A stretch of 64,000 nt of DNA from Afipia sp. OHSU_II-C1 (lineage in GTDB: Bacteria; Pseudomonadota; Alphaproteobacteria; Rhizobiales; Xanthobacteraceae), in assembly GCF_000497575.1 (NCBI RefSeq), contig NZ_APJI01000013.1:248001-312000 (forward strand). The letters are read 5' to 3'. Each line of letters starts with the position of its first letter. Within the stretch, counting starts at the first letter, position 1. Below the pieces are notes generated by a model. The model had not been told where the DNA came from. It did not search any database and saw only the letters and a list, made by a program, of their open reading frames with translations. The translations under genes and the position numbers were made by a program. Below are positions 18,978 through 28,910 of this stretch, one piece after another.

Positions 18978-19040
18978 TCGTCTGTTTGAAGGATGCCATA
19001 GATGCCTGAGACGGCGTCCTCCCATGACTGGAAGATATTG

Positions 19041-20447
19041 ATGAGACTGCCGCGCGAGATCGGACCCATTCACTTCGTCGGAATCGGCGGTATCGGTATG
19101 AGCGGCATCGCCGAGGTGCTGTGCAATCTCGGCTACACCGTGCAGGGCTCGGACGCCTCGGAGAATGCCAACGTCACCCGGCTTCGCGACAAGGGCGTCA
19201 AGATCAGCATCGGCCACAAGGCCGAGAACGTGAACGGCGCGGACGTAATGGTGGTGTCCACCGCGATCAAGCGCGACAATCCCGAACTGATGGCCGCGCG
19301 CGGATTGCGCATTCCGGTGGTGCGCCGCGCCGAAATGCTCGCCGAGCTCATGCGGCTCAAGAGCTGCATCGCCATCGCGGGCACCCATGGCAAGACCACC
19401 ACGACCTCGATGGTCGCGACGCTGCTCGATGCCGGTGCTCTCGATCCAACCGTCATCAACGGCGGCATCATCAATGCCTATGGCACCAACGCACGTCTCG
19501 GCGCAGGTGACTGGATGGTGGTGGAAGCCGACGAGAGCGACGGCACATTTCTTAAGCTGCCCGCCGACGTCGCCATCGTCACCAATGTCGATCCCGAACA
19601 CCTCGATCACTTCAAGACCTTCGATGCCGTGCAGGACGCGTTCAAGGCCTTCGTGGAGGGTGTGCCGTTCTATGGCTTCGCGGTGATGTGCATCGATCAT
19701 CCGGTGGTGCAAACGCTGGTCGGGAAGATCGAAGACCGCCGCATCATTACCTATGGCGAGAACCCGCAGTCCGACGCGCGGCTGGTCGATCTCGTGCCGT
19801 TCAGCGGAGGTTCGAAGTTCAAGGTGGCGTTCCGCCACCGCAAGACCGATGCCACGCACGAGATTTCGGATCTGGTGCTGCCGATGCCGGGCCGTCACAA
19901 CGCGCTGAATGCGACGGCGGCGATCGCCGTCGCGCACGAGATCGGCATTTCCGATGAGGCGATCCGCAAGGCGCTGGCGGGCTTCGGCGGCGTGAAACGC
20001 CGCTTCACCCGCACCGGCGAATGGAACGGCGTCACCATCATCGACGATTATGGCCATCATCCAGTGGAGATCGCCGCGGTGCTCAAGGCCGCCCGGGATT
20101 CCACCAAGGGCAAAGTGATCGCCGTGGTGCAGCCACATCGCTACACCCGGCTTCAGTCATTGTTCGAGGAGTTCTGCACCTGCTTCAACGACGCGGATAC
20201 GGTCATCGTCGCGGACATCTATGCGGCGGGTGAAGATCCGATCCCCGGCATCGATCGCGACGCGTTCGTGCTCGGATTGCGTGCCCACGGTCATCGTGAA
20301 GTGATTCCGCTGCCAGGCGTCGACAAGCTCGCGTCGGTCGTGCGCGATGTCGCCAGGTCCGGCGACTTTGTCGTTTGTCTCGGCGCGGGCAACATCACGC
20401 AATGGGCCTACGCGTTACCGGATGAGTTGAAGGCGCTGGACAAATAG
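19041..20447 (+). CDS. murC: UDP-N-acetylmuramate:L-alanine ligase MurC
   Basis: MurC attaches L-alanine to UDP-MurNAc, the first step of stem-peptide assembly. The 468-residue sequence begins [22 protein letters not shown], the usual N-terminus with its UDP-binding loop. The P-loop is [15 protein letters not shown] near residue 110, followed by [24 protein letters not shown] and [11 protein letters not shown] chose the ATG at 19041, preceded by GGAAG; an in-frame ATG at 19002 with AAGGA upstream would add 13 residues and cannot be excluded. It ends one nt before murB. Confidence 0.95.
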   Translation: MRLPREIGPIHFVGIGGIGMSGIAEVLCNLGYTVQGSDASENANVTRLRDKGVKISIGHKAENVNGADVMVVSTAIKRDNPELMAARGLRIPVVRRAEMLAELMRLKSCIAIAGTHGKTTTTSMVATLLDAGALDPTVINGGIINAYGTNARLGAGDWMVVEADESDGTFLKLPADVAIVTNVDPEHLDHFKTFDAVQDAFKAFVEGVPFYGFAVMCIDHPVVQTLVGKIEDRRIITYGENPQSDARLVDLVPFSGGSKFKVAFRHRKTDATHEISDLVLPMPGRHNALNATAAIAVAHEIGISDEAIRKALAGFGGVKRRFTRTGEWNGVTIIDDYGHHPVEIAAVLKAARDSTKGKVIAVVQPHRYTRLQSLFEEFCTCFNDADTVIVADIYAAGEDPIPGIDRDAFVLGLRAHGHREVIPLPGVDKLASVVRDVARSGDFVVCLGAGNITQWAYALPDELKALDK

Positions 20448-20448
20448 A

Positions 20449-21372
20449 GTGGCTTTTCCCGACATCAGCGCCGATCTGAAGTCTGCGATGCCCGATCTGC
20501 GCGGGCGTCTGCTGGCGAATGAATCCCTCGCACCTCTCACATGGTTTCGCGTCGGCGGCCCTGCGCAGATTCTGTTCACCCCCGCTGATGAAGACGATCT
20601 CGCCTATTTCCTGTCGAAACTGCCGGAGGACATTTCTGTCTACACGGTCGGTGTCGGCTCGAATCTGATCGTGCGTGACGGCGGCGTGAGCGGTGTGGTT
20701 ATCCGTCTCTCGCCGCGTGGCTTTGGCGAGGTCAAGGCAGAGGGCGATACGGTGCGCGCGGGAACGGCTGCGCTCGACAAACGCGTCGCGGAAGCTGCCG
20801 CAGCAGCCAATATCGGCGGGCTCGAATTCTACTTCGGGATTCCGGGGTCGATCGGCGGGGCGCTGCGCATGAACGCAGGCGCCAATGGCGGCGAGACCAA
20901 GGATGTTTTGGTCGAGGCGAGGGGCATTACGCGCGCAGGCGAGAAGGTCACGTTCTCGAACGCCGATATGAAATTCGTCTATCGCAATTCGGGTGTCGAC
21001 ACATCGGTGATTTTCACCTCTGCGCTTTATCGCGGGCGCGTCACCGATCCTGAGACCATCCGCGCGCGCATGGCCGAGGTCCAGAACCACCGCGAGACGG
21101 CGCAGCCGATCCGCGAGAAGACCGGCGGTTCGACCTTCAAGAATCCGCCGGGTCATAGTGCGTGGAAACTGATCGACGCGGCCGGGATGCGCGGCTATCG
21201 GGTCGGCGGCGCGCAGGTGTCCGAGATGCACTGCAATTTTCTGATCAACACCGGCGACGCGACCGGTCACGACATCGAGACGCTGGGCGAAACCGTGCGC
21301 GCGCGGGTGATGGAGAATTCAGGTATCGATCTGCATTGGGAGATCAAGCGGATCGGCGTCGCGCGTACGTAA
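20449..21372 (+). CDS. murB: UDP-N-acetylenolpyruvylglucosamine reductase MurB
   Basis: MurB is the FAD/NADPH enzyme that reduces UDP-GlcNAc-enolpyruvate to UDP-MurNAc. The 307-residue protein shows the FAD-binding part ([55 protein letters not shown]) and the C-terminal part [20 protein letters not shown]. The start is a GTG at 20449, one nt after the murC stop, so the two are coupled. It is a type II-like MurB, as common in alphaproteobacteria. Confidence 0.95.
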   Translation: MAFPDISADLKSAMPDLRGRLLANESLAPLTWFRVGGPAQILFTPADEDDLAYFLSKLPEDISVYTVGVGSNLIVRDGGVSGVVIRLSPRGFGEVKAEGDTVRAGTAALDKRVAEAAAAANIGGLEFYFGIPGSIGGALRMNAGANGGETKDVLVEARGITRAGEKVTFSNADMKFVYRNSGVDTSVIFTSALYRGRVTDPETIRARMAEVQNHRETAQPIREKTGGSTFKNPPGHSAWKLIDAAGMRGYRVGGAQVSEMHCNFLINTGDATGHDIETLGETVRARVMENSGIDLHWEIKRIGVART

Positions 21373-21377
21373 GGCGC

Positions 21378-22151
21378 TTAATCGCTCAGCGACTGCAGCG
21401 CCTTGATCGGGTCCGATGAAACCTGGAACGTGCCGTCGAACGGATATTCCTGGAGTGCGATGAGGCCGAGGGCCACCACGGCCGCGCTCGCGAAAACTGC
21501 CAGCGATGCAAGAAACGCGCGCGGCTTGTCGAGATGCGCGAGGGCGATGCCGACCTGCGTCAGCAGGCCGAGCGCAATCACCGCCAGCCATTTCAGGTCG
21601 TTGGTATGGTCCGATGCCAACGAAAGACGGTCGTTGCGTGCCGTCCCGGCGCGGACTGTCGCGTTGAGAAGCGCGGCGTGGACGGCCTGCCCTGAATCTT
21701 TCGCAATTGAGGGAACGCTGACTTCGCGCAGCAGGCTGTCATACGCGGCTCCCGTAGCGGGTGAGGTTTTCATTTCATCCATCGCCGGCCACTCTTCGTT
21801 GACGACGGAGTTCACGTAGGCCTTCAGAGCTGCCCGGATGGCGCGCATGTCGGACGCGGAGGCGACGCTGAGGGTATGGACGTTCCGCAATTCACCCGCC
21901 TCGGCGTGGACCGCGTTGTACGCCTGCCGTCCGCGCACTGCGACGTCGTTTGCGAGGAAGCCGGTGAGCAGGGCAAACAGCATGGCGATGCCGCTGAAGA
22001 AGGGAGCGACGACACCGCTGAGTGACTGGAAATAAGGTTTGAACGGGCGGCAAAAAGTGAAAACGGCCAATAGCAGCGGCATGCCGAAATAGAGCACGAT
22101 AAGTACGGCAAAGATGCCGCCGGGAGCCAGGTCGAGCCATGCTCGGATCAT
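21378..22151 (-). CDS. DUF4239 membrane protein
   Basis: This 257-residue integral membrane protein opposes the cluster. Two hydrophobic segments near the N-terminus (LAPGGIFAVLIVLYFGMPLL and SGVVAPFFSGIAMLFALLTGFLAND) and two near the C-terminus (WLAVIALGLLTQVGIALAH and FLASLAVFASAAVVALGLI) flank a soluble helical region. The GFLANDVAVRGRQAYNAVHAE stretch after helix 2 and the C-terminal PFDGTFQVSSDPI are typical of DUF4239, a bestrophin-like family of unknown function. The ATG at 22151 with AAGAAGG eight nt upstream is preferred over longer openings to 22223. It interrupts murB and ddl. Confidence 0.75.
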   Translation of the reverse strand: MIRAWLDLAPGGIFAVLIVLYFGMPLLLAVFTFCRPFKPYFQSLSGVVAPFFSGIAMLFALLTGFLANDVAVRGRQAYNAVHAEAGELRNVHTLSVASASDMRAIRAALKAYVNSVVNEEWPAMDEMKTSPATGAAYDSLLREVSVPSIAKDSGQAVHAALLNATVRAGTARNDRLSLASDHTNDLKWLAVIALGLLTQVGIALAHLDKPRAFLASLAVFASAAVVALGLIALQEYPFDGTFQVSSDPIKALQSLSD

Positions 22152-22282
22152 GAAAATAACCTTCTTTTCGAGGCTTGGTATCGTGCCTGATTCTCGTTTT
22201 GCGAAGACACTAGCCGACTCCATGCGGCTTGGTCATCGGCGCAAATCAGCGTAGGTAGGGCGAAAGTAAAGAACGGATTGTC

Positions 22283-23209
22283 ATGAGCGGATCGAAACAC
22301 GTCGCGGTGCTGATGGGCGGATGGTCGTCGGAGCGGGAGGTCTCGCTGCGATCGGGCAAGGCGTGCGCCGATGCATTGGAGCGCAAGGGCTATCGTGTCA
22401 CGCGCATCGATGTGAAACGCGACATCGCGACCGTCCTCCAGCAGTTGAAGCCGGATGTGGCGCTGGTGATGCTGCACGGCAAGCCCGGCGAGGACGGCAC
22501 CATTCAGGGCGTGCTTGAGACGCTCGGGATTCCCTATTCGCATTCAGGCGTGCTGTCGTCGTCCCTGGCGATGCAGAAGGATCTTGCCAAAACCGTGATG
22601 GCGACGGCGGGCGTGCCGGTGCCGGAAGGGTTGACGCTGACCCGCGCCGAGGTGGCCAAGGGGCACGCCATGGCCCCGCCTTATGTCATCAAACCGGTGG
22701 CGGATGGCTCCAGCGTCGGGGTTTTCATTGTCACCGAGGCTCACGCCCACCCGCCGCAGGAACTGTTCCGGGAGGACTGGCCCCATGGCGACCAGCTTCT
22801 GGTTGAAAAATACATTGCAGGTAAGGAACTCACCTGCGCGGTCATCAACGGCGAGCCGACCGGGGTGATCGAGATCGTACCTTTAATCAAATTCTACGAT
22901 TACGAGGCAAAGTACTCTCCGGGCGCATCAAAACACATCCTGCCTGCACCTATTTTACCTTTTGTTTACCAGGAAGTCCGAAGGTTAACGCTGGCGGCGC
23001 ATGTGGCGCTTGGCTGCCGGGGCGTAAGCCGTGCGGATTTCCGTTACGACGATCGCATCGAGGGAACAGGGGGACTGACCTGCCTCGAGGTAAATACCCA
23101 ACCCGGCATGACCGAGACGTCACTTGTTCCAGAGCTTGCGGCTCACGCAGGCGTAACATTTGACGAGTTGGTGCAATGGATGGTGGAGGACGCCTCTCTC
23201 GATCGGTGA
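22283..23209 (+). CDS. ddl: D-alanine:D-alanine ligase
   Basis: Ddl joins two D-alanines with ATP for MurF. The 308-residue ATP-grasp enzyme begins MSGSKHVAVLMGGWSSEREVSLRSG, the N-terminal signature. The remaining features are YVIKPVADGSSVGV, VEKYIAGKELTCAVING, and the metal-binding end CRGVSRADFRYDD and CLEVNTQPGMT. The coding sequence at 22860-22990 is visibly more AT-rich than its surroundings and holds CtrA-like half-sites, perhaps a promoter for ftsQAZ. It overlaps the ftsQ start by 34 nt. Confidence 0.95.
   Translation: MSGSKHVAVLMGGWSSEREVSLRSGKACADALERKGYRVTRIDVKRDIATVLQQLKPDVALVMLHGKPGEDGTIQGVLETLGIPYSHSGVLSSSLAMQKDLAKTVMATAGVPVPEGLTLTRAEVAKGHAMAPPYVIKPVADGSSVGVFIVTEAHAHPPQELFREDWPHGDQLLVEKYIAGKELTCAVINGEPTGVIEIVPLIKFYDYEAKYSPGASKHILPAPILPFVYQEVRRLTLAAHVALGCRGVSRADFRYDDRIEGTGGLTCLEVNTQPGMTETSLVPELAAHAGVTFDELVQWMVEDASLDR
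22954..22968 (+). promoter_or_regulatory. CtrA-like site inside ddl, upstream of ftsQ
   Basis: TTTA-CCTTTTG-TTTA has the half-site spacing of a CtrA box with one mismatch in each half, and GGTTAACG follows at 22983-22990. It sits about 210 nt before ftsQ in a locally AT-rich stretch. In Caulobacter, ftsQA is transcribed from a CtrA-controlled promoter, which makes this plausible but unproven. Confidence 0.3.
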
Positions 23210-24162
23210 GATCGCAGAGGCCCCAATCTAATCCTCAGACGAGGGGCGCTTCAGCAGCCCAGCGTCCGCGCGCCCGCGCGCAGGGTGCGGCCCGCCGTGC
23301 CGGTAATGCACCCGTCACCCGATACGAAGAACCGCATTGGATCGCTGCGCTCGAGCGCCGTCGTCCGCGCGGTTTCGGGCTCTTTGCGACTGCCGTGGTG
23401 CTGATCGGCGCTGCCGTGCTGGGCGTGGTCAAAGGCGGTCACACTGACGAGGTGCTCGGCGCGCTGAGCGACGCCCGCAACGCTGCGGCCAATTCCGTCG
23501 GCTTCCGAATCACCAGCGTCGCGATCACTGGCCGCAAACAGCTCACGCAGGACGAAATCCTCGCCGTCGGCGGCGTCAATGGCCGCTCGTCGCTGCTGTT
23601 CCTTGATGCCGCGACTGCGCGCGACAAGCTGAAGGCCGATCCGTGGATCTCTGACGCCACCGTGCAGAAGCTTTATCCGGGCCGCCTGCAGATCGACATC
23701 ACCGAGCGCTCGCCCTTCGCGCTGTGGCAGGAAAACGGACGCGTCTCCGTGATTTCGGCCGACGGCACGGTGCTTGAGCCCTATGTGGCGCGGCGTTTCG
23801 TGTCGCTGCCGCTGGTGGTGGGCAAGGGGGCGGAAACCCGCGCCAGGGATTTCCTCGGGCTGTTGGCGCAATACCCGCAGGTGCGGTCGCAGGTGAAGGC
23901 GATTGTGTTTGTCGGTGAGCGGCGATGGAATCTGCGGCTCGCCGACGGCGTTGATGTTCGCCTGCCGGAATTCGAGGTTGAGAAGGCGCTGGCAACCCTG
24001 TCCAAGATGGACAAGGAGACCGGCCTGTTCTCGCGCGACATCACCGCCATCGACATGAGGCTGCCGGATCGCCTGACCGTACGCCTGTCGGAGGACGCGG
24101 CGAAGGCGCGCAACGACCTGCTCAAGGACAAGAAAACACCGAAGAAGGCTGGAAGCGCATGA
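23176..24162 (+). CDS. ftsQ: cell division protein FtsQ
   Basis: FtsQ is the bitopic divisome scaffold that binds FtsL and FtsB. The 328-residue protein has a long basic cytoplasmic tail (about 1-70, rich in Arg and Ala), one membrane segment (FGLFATAVVLIGAAVLGVV), and a POTRA domain starting at RITSVAITGRKQLTQDEIL. The FtsQ/DivIB beta domain follows (LYPGRLQIDITERSPFALWQ). The ATG at 23176 overlaps the end of ddl; another ATG in a different frame lies four nt later. The end overlaps the ftsA ATG. Confidence 0.92.
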   Translation: MDGGGRLSRSVRSQRPQSNPQTRGASAAQRPRARAQGAARRAGNAPVTRYEEPHWIAALERRRPRGFGLFATAVVLIGAAVLGVVKGGHTDEVLGALSDARNAAANSVGFRITSVAITGRKQLTQDEILAVGGVNGRSSLLFLDAATARDKLKADPWISDATVQKLYPGRLQIDITERSPFALWQENGRVSVISADGTVLEPYVARRFVSLPLVVGKGAETRARDFLGLLAQYPQVRSQVKAIVFVGERRWNLRLADGVDVRLPEFEVEKALATLSKMDKETGLFSRDITAIDMRLPDRLTVRLSEDAAKARNDLLKDKKTPKKAGSA

Positions 24163-25481
24163 CCAGTCTCGATGGCGTTCACACCCCGAAGACCCGCCAG
24201 ATGCCGCCGAACAAGACGGCGCTGGTCGCGGCGCTCGACATCGGCACCAGCAAGATCGCCTGTCTGATCGCGCGGCTGAAGCCATGCCCGCCGAGCGATG
24301 CGCTGCGCGGCCGGACCCATGCCGTCGAACTGATCGGGCTGAGCCACATCCAGTCGCGCGGGGTCAAGGCCGGCGCCGTGGTCGATCTCAATGAGTGCGA
24401 ACAGGCTGTGCGTCAGGCCGTGGCGCTGGCGGAGCGGATGGCCAAGGTCCGCGTCGAATCGGTGCTGCTGTCGGTCTCCGCCGGCCGCCTGCAAGGCGCT
24501 ATGGTCGAGGCCTCCTCGGAATTGCGCGGCGGCGCGGTAACACCCGCCGACATGAGCCGTGTCATCAGCGCCGGAATGCATCATGCGACGCCGCGGGGGC
24601 GCACCGTGCTCCATGTCCTGCCGGCCACTTACTCGCTGGACGGCGTCAGGGGCGTCCGCGATCCCAGCGGTATGGTCGCCCGCCACTTCGGCATCGACAT
24701 GAATGTCATCACCGCTGACGCTACGGCGGCAAAAAACTTGATGCTGGTGGTCGAGCGTTGTCATCTCAACGTCGAAGCCATGGCCTGCGCACCTTACACG
24801 GCCGGATTAGCGGTCCTGACCGACGATGAAGCCGATCTTGGCGCTGCCGTGGTCGAGATGGGCGCGGGCACCACGACGATCGCGACCTATTCGAGCGGCC
24901 AGTGCGTCCATGCCAGCGGGTTTGCGGTCGGCGGACAACATGTGACGATGGATTTGGCGCGCGGGTTAGGTGCGTGCATTGCGGATGCCGAGCGAATCAA
25001 GACGTTATATGGCACCGTGCTGACCGGCGGTTCTGACGCGCGCGAAGTCATGAGTGTGCCGACGGTGAGCGGTCACGACGGTGATGCGCCGCAGATTGTT
25101 TCCCGCGCCACGATCGCGAACATCGTGAAGCAGCGGGTCGAGGAGATTTTTGAGATGGTCCGGGACCGGCTCGCGGATTCCCCTTTTGCGGCAGAGCCGC
25201 GGGCGCGAGTGGTGCTGACCGGCGGTGCCTCGCAGCTCACCGGCATTCCGGATCTCGCCAGCCGCATTCTCGGCCGCGAGGTCCGCATCGGCCGCCCGCT
25301 CGGCTTCGGCCGGCTGCCCAACGAAGCCAAGAGCGCATCGTTCGCGGTGCCGGCCGGTCTCCTAGTCTACCCGCAATTCGCACATCTTGAACACGTCGAA
25401 CCGCGGCACACGCGGCAGCTCATGACAGGGACCAACGGCTATTTCGGAAAGGTCGGCAGATGGCTTCGAGAGGGCTTCTGA
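24159..25481 (+). CDS. ftsA: cell division protein FtsA
   Basis: FtsA is the actin-like ATPase that tethers FtsZ to the membrane. The 440-residue sequence has ALVAALDIGTSKIACLIARL (phosphate 1 loop), the 1C domain, EMGAGTTTIATYSSG (phosphate 2) and VVLTGGASQLTGIPDLA (adenosine loop). The C-terminal YFGKVGRWLREGF is the amphipathic membrane-targeting helix. The ATG overlaps the ftsQ TGA. An 87-nt spacer precedes ftsZ. Confidence 0.95.
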   Translation: MTSLDGVHTPKTRQMPPNKTALVAALDIGTSKIACLIARLKPCPPSDALRGRTHAVELIGLSHIQSRGVKAGAVVDLNECEQAVRQAVALAERMAKVRVESVLLSVSAGRLQGAMVEASSELRGGAVTPADMSRVISAGMHHATPRGRTVLHVLPATYSLDGVRGVRDPSGMVARHFGIDMNVITADATAAKNLMLVVERCHLNVEAMACAPYTAGLAVLTDDEADLGAAVVEMGAGTTTIATYSSGQCVHASGFAVGGQHVTMDLARGLGACIADAERIKTLYGTVLTGGSDAREVMSVPTVSGHDGDAPQIVSRATIANIVKQRVEEIFEMVRDRLADSPFAAEPRARVVLTGGASQLTGIPDLASRILGREVRIGRPLGFGRLPNEAKSASFAVPAGLLVYPQFAHLEHVEPRHTRQLMTGTNGYFGKVGRWLREGF

Positions 25482-25568
25482 TGATCTCAACACCGGATCG
25501 GATCAATCCATCAACCGCTTTGGCGTGCAGCCCAAGCCCCCACGCGCGCGCATAATCGAGAGGCAACC

Positions 25569-27326
25569 ATGACCATCAATCTCACACCCCCGGATGTTCG
25601 CGAGCTGAGGCCACGCATCACCGTGTTCGGCGTCGGCGGCGCGGGCGGTAACGCTGTCAACAACATGATCTCCGCCGGTTTGCAGGGGGTCGATTTCGTC
25701 GTCGCCAACACCGACGCGCAGGCCCTCACCATGTCGAAGGCCGAACGTATCGTGCAGATGGGCACGCAGGTCACCCAGGGTCTCGGCGCGGGTTCGCAGC
25801 CGGACGTTGGCGCCGCGGCTGCCCAGGAGGTCATCGATGAGATCAAGGATCATCTCTCGGGCGCGAACATGGTGTTCGTCACCGCGGGCATGGGCGGTGG
25901 CACCGGCACCGGCGCTGCACCCGTGATCGCAGCTACCGCGCGCGAGATGGGCATCCTCACCGTCGGCGTCGTCACCAAGCCTTTCCACTTTGAAGGCCAG
26001 CGCCGCATGCGCACCGCAGAGTCCGGGATCGCCGAACTCCAGAAGGTCGTCGATACGCTGCTGATCATCCCGAACCAGAACCTGTTCCGCGTGGCCAACG
26101 AGAAGACCACGTTCGCCGACGCCTTCGCGATGGCCGACCAGGTGCTCTACTCGGGCGTTGCCTGCATCACCGACCTGATGGTCAAGGAAGGCCTCATCAA
26201 CCTCGACTTCGCCGACGTCCGCGCCGTAATGCGCGAAATGGGCAAGGCGATGATGGGTACCGGCGAATCGACGGGCGAGAAGCGTGCGCTGACCGCGGCA
26301 GAAGCTGCGATCGCCAACCCGCTGATCGACGACAGCTCGATGCGCGGCGCACGCGGGCTTCTGATCTCGATCACCGGCGGCAAGGACCTGACGCTGTTCG
26401 AAGTCGACGAAGCCGCAACCCGCATCCGTGAAGAAGTCGACAACGACGCCAACATCATTGTCGGCGCGACGTTCGACGAGAGCCTCGACGGCATCATCCG
26501 CGTGTCGGTGGTCGCCACGGGCATCGACACTGTCGCCGCCAGCCGCGCCGCGCCGGCGCCGGTGGTCACTTCGGGCGCGCCCGAAAGCCGCCTTGCCGAG
26601 CTGACCGCGCGTCTGCGTGCCGACAATCAGCGCATGCAGGAGCGTGCCCAACAGCAGAAGGCCGCCGCCGCACCTGCGCCGGTGCGTGCCACCGCCGACC
26701 AGATCGACCGCGCGGCGCTCGCCGCCATCGCGGAAGCCGTGTCTCCGACCGAGCGTCCGGCTCCGGCGCCGATGCAGCCCGCCGCCTATGGCGACGTCAG
26801 CGTGCGTCCGATTCCGCCGAAGCCCTCGCTGTTTCCGGATCACGATGAGCCGATGAACCTTCAGGAGGCCGCGCCGCCTGCGTCCTTCATTCCGCAGCCT
26901 GCCGAGCGTATGCCGCTCCGTGCGCCGCGGATGCCGCAGTTCGAGGAATTGCCGGTTCCAGCGCAGAACCAGATCAGGCAGGCGCGCGGCGAGACCGCCG
27001 AGGAGCATCCGCCGCAGAAGCGTGCTTCGCTGCTGCAGCGCCTGGCCAATGTCGGCCTCGGCCGTCGCGACGAGGAAACCGAAGCCCCGATCGCCGCCCG
27101 TGCGTCCGGCCCGGCCATGCCGTCAATGCCGCCGCTGCCGGAGCGCAAGCCGCAACGTCCGGTTCCGGCTGAGTTCGGCGGACCCGGTGGACCGGTATCT
27201 GAGTATGCTCGCCGTCCGGCACCTCAAGGCCTTGATTCGCACGGCCGTCCGGCTCCGGCCGCGCCGCAGGGCGGTGGGGACGACCATCTGGATATCCCCG
27301 CCTTTTTGCGGCGTCAGGCCAACTGA
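25569..27326 (+). CDS. ftsZ: cell division GTPase FtsZ
   Basis: FtsZ is the tubulin-like GTPase that forms the Z-ring. The 585-residue product has a normal GTPase core: [15 protein letters not shown], the tubulin signature [13 protein letters not shown] near residue 110, and NPLIDD. From about residue 325 a long proline- and alanine-rich linker of more than 230 residues follows. It ends in the conserved C-terminal peptide [15 protein letters not shown] that binds FtsA and regulators. Extended linkers are common in Rhizobiales. The ribosome site is GAGAGGC. A strong terminator follows the gene. Confidence 0.97.
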   Translation: MTINLTPPDVRELRPRITVFGVGGAGGNAVNNMISAGLQGVDFVVANTDAQALTMSKAERIVQMGTQVTQGLGAGSQPDVGAAAAQEVIDEIKDHLSGANMVFVTAGMGGGTGTGAAPVIAATAREMGILTVGVVTKPFHFEGQRRMRTAESGIAELQKVVDTLLIIPNQNLFRVANEKTTFADAFAMADQVLYSGVACITDLMVKEGLINLDFADVRAVMREMGKAMMGTGESTGEKRALTAAEAAIANPLIDDSSMRGARGLLISITGGKDLTLFEVDEAATRIREEVDNDANIIVGATFDESLDGIIRVSVVATGIDTVAASRAAPAPVVTSGAPESRLAELTARLRADNQRMQERAQQQKAAAAPAPVRATADQIDRAALAAIAEAVSPTERPAPAPMQPAAYGDVSVRPIPPKPSLFPDHDEPMNLQEAAPPASFIPQPAERMPLRAPRMPQFEELPVPAQNQIRQARGETAEEHPPQKRASLLQRLANVGLGRRDEETEAPIAARASGPAMPSMPPLPERKPQRPVPAEFGGPGGPVSEYARRPAPQGLDSHGRPAPAAPQGGGDDHLDIPAFLRRQAN

Positions 27327-27352
27327 CGATTGTTACAATCGCTGAACGCAAC

Positions 27353-27379
27353 AATGCCCCGGTCACAAGCCGGGGCATT
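27353..27379 (+). terminator. intrinsic terminator after ftsZ
   Basis: AATGCCCCGG (27353-27362) pairs perfectly with CCGGGGCATT (27370-27379) around TCACAAG, followed by ATTCATG. It lies 27 nt past the ftsZ stop and closes the ddl-ftsQAZ unit. Confidence 0.8.
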
Positions 27380-27689
27380 ATTCATGAGGCGCCGTCGTGG
27401 GCGACGGAATGTAAATTAAATATTTGTTTTTCCTGATAAAATTATTTGGTTACAGGCTGCCCTGAACCGGGGTGAAAGCCGTCCCCGCGACCGGGAAAAT
27501 GGCCAGACCGGCGGCGTGATTGCGGCGAGTTTGGGGTAACAATCTGTAAACAAGCGTGAGTGGCGCTCTTTGTTGCAGAGGTTAAGGTTCTCGCACTTGG
27601 GGACGATCCACGGTCGCACCGCCGGCTCAACAGGCGAAACCAGTTCGGTTACAGCGACTTGGGATGACTAAAACTTTGGGCAAGCGGGA
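27380..27689 (+). promoter_or_regulatory. lpxC leader region
   Basis: This 310-nt non-coding stretch runs from the ftsZ terminator to lpxC. It starts AT-rich (around 27413-27450), suited to a promoter, then has GC-rich blocks such as GGGGTGAAAGCCGTCCCCGC (27469-27488) that can fold, and CGGCGGCGTGATTGCGGCG. Parts resemble conserved pieces of cobalamin riboswitches, but I cannot fit the whole consensus. No protein is encoded. Confidence 0.3.
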
Positions 27690-28649
27690 ATGAAATCGAG
27701 TCGGCAGACAACGCTCCGGTCGCAGGTCACCGTGACGGGCATCGGCGTTCATTCTGGATCTCCGGTCAGTGTGACGATCGGACCAGCCGAAATCAATTCA
27801 GGTTTCATCTTCACCCGCGCTGATCGTGAAGTTGCCGCCATCGCGGCCTCCGTCATCGCCACCGATTTCGCGACCGTGCTGGGCGACGACCAGGGTCCGC
27901 TCGTTTCCACCGCCGAACATGTTCTGGCCGCGCTGCGCGGCATGGGCGTCGATAACGCCACCATCGAAGTCGACGGGCCTGAAGTGCCGATCATGGACGG
28001 CAGCGCCGCTCCCTTCGTGGATGCGATTGATAGAGCCGGTATCGTTCAGCAGAACGCAGCTCGCCGTTTCATCGAAGTTTTGAAGCCCGTAAAGGTCGAG
28101 ATGGGCGAATCGTTCGGCGAACTCCGCCCCCATGCCGGCGGGTTCCGCGCAGAGCTGGAAATCGACTTCGCCAATTCTTCAATCGGCCGACAGGCTTACG
28201 CCTTCGACCTCGACGCCGGCAGCTTCCGCCGCGATATCTGCCGCGCCCGGACCTTCGGCTGCGTCGGCGATGTCAACAAACTCTGGAGCGCAGGCTATGC
28301 CCTTGGCGCTTCGCTTGAGAATTCCGTCGTGTTCGACGACACGCGCGTGCTGAACACAGAAGGCCTGCGCTACGCCGACGAATGCGTCCGTCACAAGGTT
28401 CTCGACGTGGTGGGCGATCTGGCGCTGGCCGGCCTGCCGCTGATCGGCCTCTATCGCTCGGTGCGTGGCGGCCACAAGCTCAACCATGCCGTGCTCACCG
28501 CGCTGATGGCCGACCGTCACGCCTGGCGGATCGTTGAAGCCACCGAGCCGGTGCTGGAACGCCCGGCCGTTGCCCGCCGCGCCGTGCGGGGGCACGCCGA
28601 TGTTGCCGGCGGCATGGTCGCCGTGGCCTACGCTCCGGATGTGTCCTGA
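27690..28649 (+). CDS. lpxC: UDP-3-O-acyl-N-acetylglucosamine deacetylase LpxC
   Basis: LpxC is the zinc amidase of the committed step of lipid A synthesis. The 319-residue sequence shows zinc ligands in STAEHVLAAL (H77) and RHKVLDVVGD (H235, D239), the catalytic region GGHKLNHAVL (about 260-269), and the GIGVHSG opening at 17-23. It is transcribed in the dcw direction but isolated by the ftsZ terminator. A 261-nt gap precedes bamD. Confidence 0.96.
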   Translation: MKSSRQTTLRSQVTVTGIGVHSGSPVSVTIGPAEINSGFIFTRADREVAAIAASVIATDFATVLGDDQGPLVSTAEHVLAALRGMGVDNATIEVDGPEVPIMDGSAAPFVDAIDRAGIVQQNAARRFIEVLKPVKVEMGESFGELRPHAGGFRAELEIDFANSSIGRQAYAFDLDAGSFRRDICRARTFGCVGDVNKLWSAGYALGASLENSVVFDDTRVLNTEGLRYADECVRHKVLDVVGDLALAGLPLIGLYRSVRGGHKLNHAVLTALMADRHAWRIVEATEPVLERPAVARRAVRGHADVAGGMVAVAYAPDVS

Positions 28650-28910
28650 GCGTTCCGGAACTCCCGGTTTAGCCAATTCGTCTTTGGACCAAGGTACCGT
28701 TTAACCAAGCCATTCTTGAACTGCCGAAACCCGCCTTAATCCCGGCGAATTGTCCTCCTATCCGGTTGGTTAAGGCCCGTTTTTCAGTTACATAGGCGCG
28801 CTGGACAAGCCTTGGGGATTGCTTCGGGATTGTTTTTTGCCGCGACGACGGCAGCAGGCTGGTCAGCGACCCAAACCGCGTCGGATTCACATTCAGGTCG
28901 GCCCAAACGT

